This document shows, piece after piece, positions 61,040-64,000 of a DNA stretch of 64,000 nucleotides (within the stretch, counting starts at the first letter, position 1; the number at the start of each line of letters is the position of its first letter). Source of the DNA: Bradyrhizobium sp. (lineage in GTDB: Bacteria > Pseudomonadota > Alphaproteobacteria > Rhizobiales > Beijerinckiaceae); NCBI GenBank assembly GCA_004799435.1, contig SSMV01000025.1, forward strand, positions 42,959-106,958, read 5' to 3'. The notes beneath the pieces were generated by a model. It searched no databases, was not told where the DNA came from, and saw nothing but the letters and a program-made list of their open reading frames with translations. The position numbers were made by a program, and so were the translations under genes.

Positions 61040-61444
61040 CTAGAGCGCCTCGACAACCTCGCCATCCTCTTTGACGAAACGCCCGATATGCGGGTTTGGC
61101 AGGATCGAAAGCACAAGTTCGGACGGCCGGCACAGCTTCACGCCGAGCGGCGTGACGACGATCGGCCGATTGATCAGGATCGGATGCGCCAACATGAAAT
61201 CGAGCAATTCGCCGTCGCTCCATTTCGGATCGGCAAGCCTCAGCTCGGCATAGGGCGTTCCCTTCTCGCGCAGGAGTGCGCGGGTCGACATGCCCATCGC
61301 CGCGATCAACGCCTTGAGCTTTTTCCGCGTCGGCGGCGTTTTCAGATATTCGATGATTGTCGGTTCTTCGCCGCTGCGCCGGATCATAGCGAGCGTGTTG
61401 CGGGACGTTCCGCACGCAGGATTGTGATAGATTTCTATGGCCAT
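61040..61444 (-). CDS. arsC: Arsenate reductase (glutaredoxin-dependent, ArsC/Spx fold)
   Basis: 134 residues. The catalytic cysteine is Cys11 in HNPACGTSRNTLAMI; the oxyanion arginines include the one in INRPIVVTPLGVKLCRPSE. It reduces arsenate to arsenite using glutaredoxin. Length and pattern are normal for the plasmid R773-type enzyme. No arsenite pump or arsenic-type ArsR lies next to it (the ArsR at 32 kb lacks metal ligands), so it may serve a general or partial arsenic response. Confidence 0.92.
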   Translation of the reverse strand: MAIEIYHNPACGTSRNTLAMIRRSGEEPTIIEYLKTPPTRKKLKALIAAMGMSTRALLREKGTPYAELRLADPKWSDGELLDFMLAHPILINRPIVVTPLGVKLCRPSELVLSILPNPHIGRFVKEDGEVVEAL

Positions 61445-61454
61445 GTTTCGTCGA

Positions 61455-61484
61455 CCGGGCTCGCGTCACTTACGCTGAGCCCGG
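61455..61484 (-). other. Hairpin between the 62-aa secreted gene and arsC
   Basis: CCGGGCTC (61455-61462) and GAGCCCGG (61477-61484) form an eight-base stem with an inner GCG/CGC. It is downstream of the 62-aa gene and just upstream of arsC on the minus strand. No T run is seen. Confidence 0.4.
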
Positions 61485-61516
61485 CCTTCGCACCGTCCTT
61501 CGCGGACGACGATCGT

Positions 61517-61705
61517 CTAGCGATACCAGCAATAACCGTTGTGATTGCAGACGCGCTGATGCGGGTAGATGAAGCCGGGACCGGCGCAGAAATTATACCA
61601 GTGGTAGCCCGTCACGCCGAGGCGATAGCAGCCGGCGCTGGCCTCGGAAATCGCCATGGTCGACAGCAGCGCGACGGCGGCGACGGTCAAAAAGAGCTTG
61701 GTCAT
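61517..61705 (-). CDS. Small Cys-rich exported protein
   Basis: 62 residues. A signal peptide (about 1-24, ISEASA) precedes a mature part of about 38 residues rich in Tyr/Trp/His with four cysteines: GCYRLGVTGYHWYNFCAG and HQRVCNHNGYCWYR. Two disulfides are likely. Similar tiny exported proteins are widespread in Rhizobiales with no known function. A GAGGGAGAG ribosome site precedes the ATG, and a strong hairpin (61726-61742, GGCGCCCGGCGGGCGCC) lies in its leader. Confidence 0.78.
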   Translation of the reverse strand: MTKLFLTVAAVALLSTMAISEASAGCYRLGVTGYHWYNFCAGPGFIYPHQRVCNHNGYCWYR

Positions 61706-61810
61706 TTCGTCTCTCCCTCTAAAGCGGCGCCCGGCGGGCGCCTTGATGTTCGGCTGGCGCCCGTGGCGCTCTTGTAAAGACCTTAATTCACAAGACGGCC
61801 TGGCGGTTCC

Positions 61811-62635
61811 TCAATCCCCGACAAGATTGGCGTCGCTGGCGCTGACCGAGGCGACGCCGTCGAGCTCACTCAATCTATCGACCAGTTTTGCGACAGAACG
61901 TTTGCCCCGCACCTCCAGCATCAGTGTCACCGGACCCTTGGCTCGGACGCTTTCACTCTCCGACGATTCGGCAAGATCCGCGGCCCCGTCAGCGCTCTGC
62001 CTGGCGCGGTTCTTCCCGGCGTGCTTTGCCCAGGGCTCGCGCTCGCCGCCGTCCTCTTTTTGCACCTGAACGCGGGTGACGGCGAAATCCTGTTGCGTGC
62101 AAAGAACAAGAATCTCGCGCAGCAGGCCCCGCCCGTCCTGATAGGAAATCTGCAGCGAGGAGGGCGCCCAGCGCGACTTCGGCAGCCGGCGCTCGATAAC
62201 AGGAAAACCGAAGATCACGACGAAATTGGCGGCGGTGACGGCGATCGCCAGCAGCGGCAGGCCGGCGCCGCAGGCCATGCCGACCGCCGAGGTCACCCAG
62301 ATTGTCGCCGCAGTGTTGAGGCCGCGCACCAGATCCTTGCGCACGAAAATGACGCCGCCGCCGATGAAGCCGATGCCCGAGACGATCTGCGCGGCCATGC
62401 GCGAGGGGTCGAGCACGATGCGACCCTCGCTCAGGATGTTGGTGAAGCCATATTTCGAGATCAGGAGAATGAGCGCCGAGCCGACGCCAACCAGCGTATA
62501 GGTGCGCAGGCCCGCGCTTTTCTGGCGCATCTCGCGCTCGAGCCCGATCAGCGCCGACAGCAAAAGCGCCAGACCCAGTTCCGCGAACTGGAGCCAGCTC
62601 TGGCCGATCGGCTCGCCGACGAACGTGCTCAGCAT
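61811..62635 (-). CDS. MgtC/SapB-family membrane protein
   Basis: 274 residues. The MgtC core (about 1-140) has four or five helices and the signature LLLSALIGLEREMRQKSAGLRTYTLVGVGSAL, then VSGIGFIGGGVIFVRKDLVRGLNTAATIWVTSAVGMACG. The C-terminal ACT-like cytoplasmic domain includes a charged insert. MgtC-type proteins modulate magnesium or ATP synthase during Mg limitation and stress; the long C-terminal form is common in environmental bacteria. ATG 62635 fits the family start; the frame continues to 62683. Confidence 0.9.
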   Translation of the reverse strand: MLSTFVGEPIGQSWLQFAELGLALLLSALIGLEREMRQKSAGLRTYTLVGVGSALILLISKYGFTNILSEGRIVLDPSRMAAQIVSGIGFIGGGVIFVRKDLVRGLNTAATIWVTSAVGMACGAGLPLLAIAVTAANFVVIFGFPVIERRLPKSRWAPSSLQISYQDGRGLLREILVLCTQQDFAVTRVQVQKEDGGEREPWAKHAGKNRARQSADGAADLAESSESESVRAKGPVTLMLEVRGKRSVAKLVDRLSELDGVASVSASDANLVGD

Positions 62636-62823
62636 GACTGCCCGCCCAAATCTGGACGATAGGGACCCGCAACGTTGAAGCAACCTCGCTGCGCAGGGTC
62701 AAGCGCTAGGCTGACGGCAATTTGTCCGGTCCGCCGGCTTGTCTGGCGCTTGGGCCCAGCCAATACTGAGGCCGCATTCAAGCATGGCGGCGCGCCGGCT
62801 CAGGCGCGCCAAGAGGAGGGGCA

Positions 62824-63306
62824 ATGGGCAAGCGCGCAGCCTTCGCCTGCACTCTCGCCTTGGTCGGCCTGACGACGGCGACCGGCGCGAGAGCGGCGAT
62901 TCAGTTCTGCAACAAATTCCCGCAAAAGATTTTCGTCGCCATCGCCTATTCCCAGGCCGACGGCTCGTGGGAGTCGCGCGGCTGGCTCGAACTCGACAAC
63001 GGCGACTGTCGCGACTTCGATTCGGCGCTTCACCCCGGCACGTTATTCTACCGCGGCGAGAGCGTGACCTATCGCAATCAGCGCGGCCAGAACGTCACCA
63101 CCGTCTGGAGCACGCCCGGACACCAGTTCGCGACGTGGGAAAAGGACAATTTCGAATATTGGGGCGCTGAGGGGAAGGTTCTGAATTCAACCCTCGAGGA
63201 TTTCACGCTGGTCGCCGACGATCTCGACAATGACACGTCGGTCACTGTCACCTTCGAAGAGGACGGCATTCACACGACGACCGACATCAAGCGCCCGCCA
63301 CGTTAG
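62824..63306 (+). CDS. DUF1036 exported protein
   Basis: 160 residues. A signal peptide (about 1-24, GARAA) leads to the DUF1036 core IQFCNKFPQKIFVAIAYSQADGSWESRGWLELDNGDCRDF, with two conserved cysteines likely paired. The family is found in cyanobacteria and Proteobacteria, has no known activity and may bind at the surface. AGGAGGGG precedes the ATG. Convergent with the next gene. Confidence 0.85.
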   Translation: MGKRAAFACTLALVGLTTATGARAAIQFCNKFPQKIFVAIAYSQADGSWESRGWLELDNGDCRDFDSALHPGTLFYRGESVTYRNQRGQNVTTVWSTPGHQFATWEKDNFEYWGAEGKVLNSTLEDFTLVADDLDNDTSVTVTFEEDGIHTTTDIKRPPR

Positions 63307-63335
63307 GCGGAAACGACGTCAAGTCGGGGCGCCGT

Positions 63336-63746
63336 TCAATTGGCGGCGTGGCTCGCCTGCCAGCCTTCGTCGGCCATGGCGAAAGGCTCGCCGTTGCGTC
63401 GCCACAACATGACGCGCGCCTTCACCTTGAGCCCGGCGAGCCCGGTCGCGCGGGCGGTTTCGATCCGCAGCGCGACGCGATTGGTCGCCGCCCGAGCGCG
63501 ACGCGTCGCCATCCGGGTTTTGGCGTTGTCGTTGCGCTTCTGCGCGATGAGCGCCGCAATCTCCTCGGCCCAGGCGCGCTCGAACTCGCCGCCTTCGCGG
63601 AGCAAGGCCATGTCGAGGGCGCGCGGCGGCTCGCTATGCACCTGCGGCGCACGGCGCCGGCAATGGGCTTCAAACCGTTCGATGCGTCCGAATAACACCC
63701 CGAGATCGAAGTAACGGGGCTCACGGACGAGCAATCCGTAAGTCAT
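63336..63746 (-). CDS. Hypothetical protein
   Basis: 136 residues, soluble, Arg/Ala-rich, with a central charged helix (EFERAWAEEIAALIAQKRNDNAKTRM) and a C-terminal strand VMLWRRNGEPFAMADEGWQ. I do not recognise a family. A GGAG ribosome site nine bases before ATG 63746 and third-position GC bias support a real gene. It ends 29 nt from the convergent DUF1036 gene, and an AT-rich region lies upstream. Confidence 0.6.
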   Translation of the reverse strand: MTYGLLVREPRYFDLGVLFGRIERFEAHCRRRAPQVHSEPPRALDMALLREGGEFERAWAEEIAALIAQKRNDNAKTRMATRRARAATNRVALRIETARATGLAGLKVKARVMLWRRNGEPFAMADEGWQASHAAN

Positions 63747-64000
63747 GACGCGACAACTCCAAATCAATATTGACGGAAAGGCGCAACTCTACAGTCACAA
63801 CTACACCGTAACCAGAAGTCTGCGCCCCGACTTACGCTATGTCAACTCTGTGATTACTAGAATAATTTCTTAACTTCAAAACCAATATAAGCCGATGCGG
63901 CGATATTGATTCAAATTGTATCGATCGAAGCGGGGTGCGCTCGCGCCGGCGCGATAGGTTTCGCCGGCGCGAGCCCAGGCTTTTCAGTCTTCCGTGCTTT
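63747..64000. other. AT-rich intergenic region with a 13-bp inverted repeat
   Basis: No coding signal is seen. The first 180 bases are much richer in A/T than the rest of the window. GCTCGCGCCGGCG (63939-63951) is perfectly inverted at 63962-63974 around a ten-base loop, and CCAGGCTTTT follows; it may end transcription of a gene beyond the right edge. Confidence 0.6.

Noticed and set aside
61040-61444. Linking arsC to the ArsR at 31.7 kb as one arsenic system
   Set aside because: They are 29 kb apart and the ArsR lacks metal-binding cysteines; it pairs with an SRPBCC protein instead.

Overview
The window is a G+C-rich, densely coded stretch of bacterial chromosome. Gene content points to an alphaproteobacterium of the order Hyphomicrobiales (Rhizobiales), possibly near Beijerinckiaceae/Methylocystaceae. 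Supporting signs are a chvI-chvG-hprK-EIIA(Man)-HPr cluster, a separate lptC-lptA-lptB block, DUF2865 and PASDPP-type small proteins, candidate EcfG-type general-stress promoters (GGAAC-N16/17-xGTT), and frequent TTG/GTG starts. The genus cannot be fixed from sequence alone. I saw no IS element, prophage, CRISPR array or rRNA. No gene-free stretch exceeds about 300 bases.

Layout. 1-4.7 kb: fatty-acid and cell-wall genes (end of fabG, acpP, fabF, mltG) facing rlmB. 4.8-6.2 kb: a probable stress operon (25-aa hydrophobic peptide, membrane protein, PASDPP protein) behind a candidate EcfG promoter. 6.2-8.9 kb: the alpha ribosomal operon rpsM-rpsK-rpoA-rplQ with its own promoter and a strong terminator. 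8.9-24.4 kb: mixed housekeeping and metabolism (YXWXGXW protein, aldo/keto reductase, gluconokinase with an MFS carrier, class III aminotransferase, SleB-type hydrolase, xseB, orphan ParA, Deg-type protease, outer-membrane barrel, purB, FAD oxidoreductase, P1 peptidase). 24.5-28.1 kb: a 1177-aa transporter-like hybrid histidine kinase. 28.2-42.5 kb: pth, rplY, a glutamine amidotransferase, an ArsR/SRPBCC pair, xseA, gltX, a glycosyltransferase, an old yellow enzyme, a COG0523 GTPase with a WD40 partner, dgoK and a SpoU methyltransferase. 42.6-45.1 kb: a tRNA with CAT anticodon and lptC-lptA-lptB. 45.1-49.0 kb (minus strand): chvI-chvG-hprK-EIIA-HPr, tightly overlapped.

50.0-54.6 kb is the most unusual region. 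A SLOG-SLATT-type membrane protein is divergent from a second membrane protein that shares its whole C-terminal module but has a degenerate sensor, and the second is followed 28 nt later by a patatin-like phospholipase. This looks like a nucleotide-signal-sensing, membrane-attacking conflict (anti-phage) module without a visible nucleotide cyclase. 54.7-64 kb: 3-hydroxybutyrate dehydrogenase with a second patatin, a QorB-like reductase divergent from HxlR, enoyl-CoA hydratase, tRNA-Leu(CAG), a DUF2892-ECF sigma-AhpD-like operon, a secreted gene broken by an in-frame amber codon, arsC, MgtC and small secreted or hypothetical proteins. Two copies of a 44-bp palindromic repeat lie at 19.7 and 58.0 kb.
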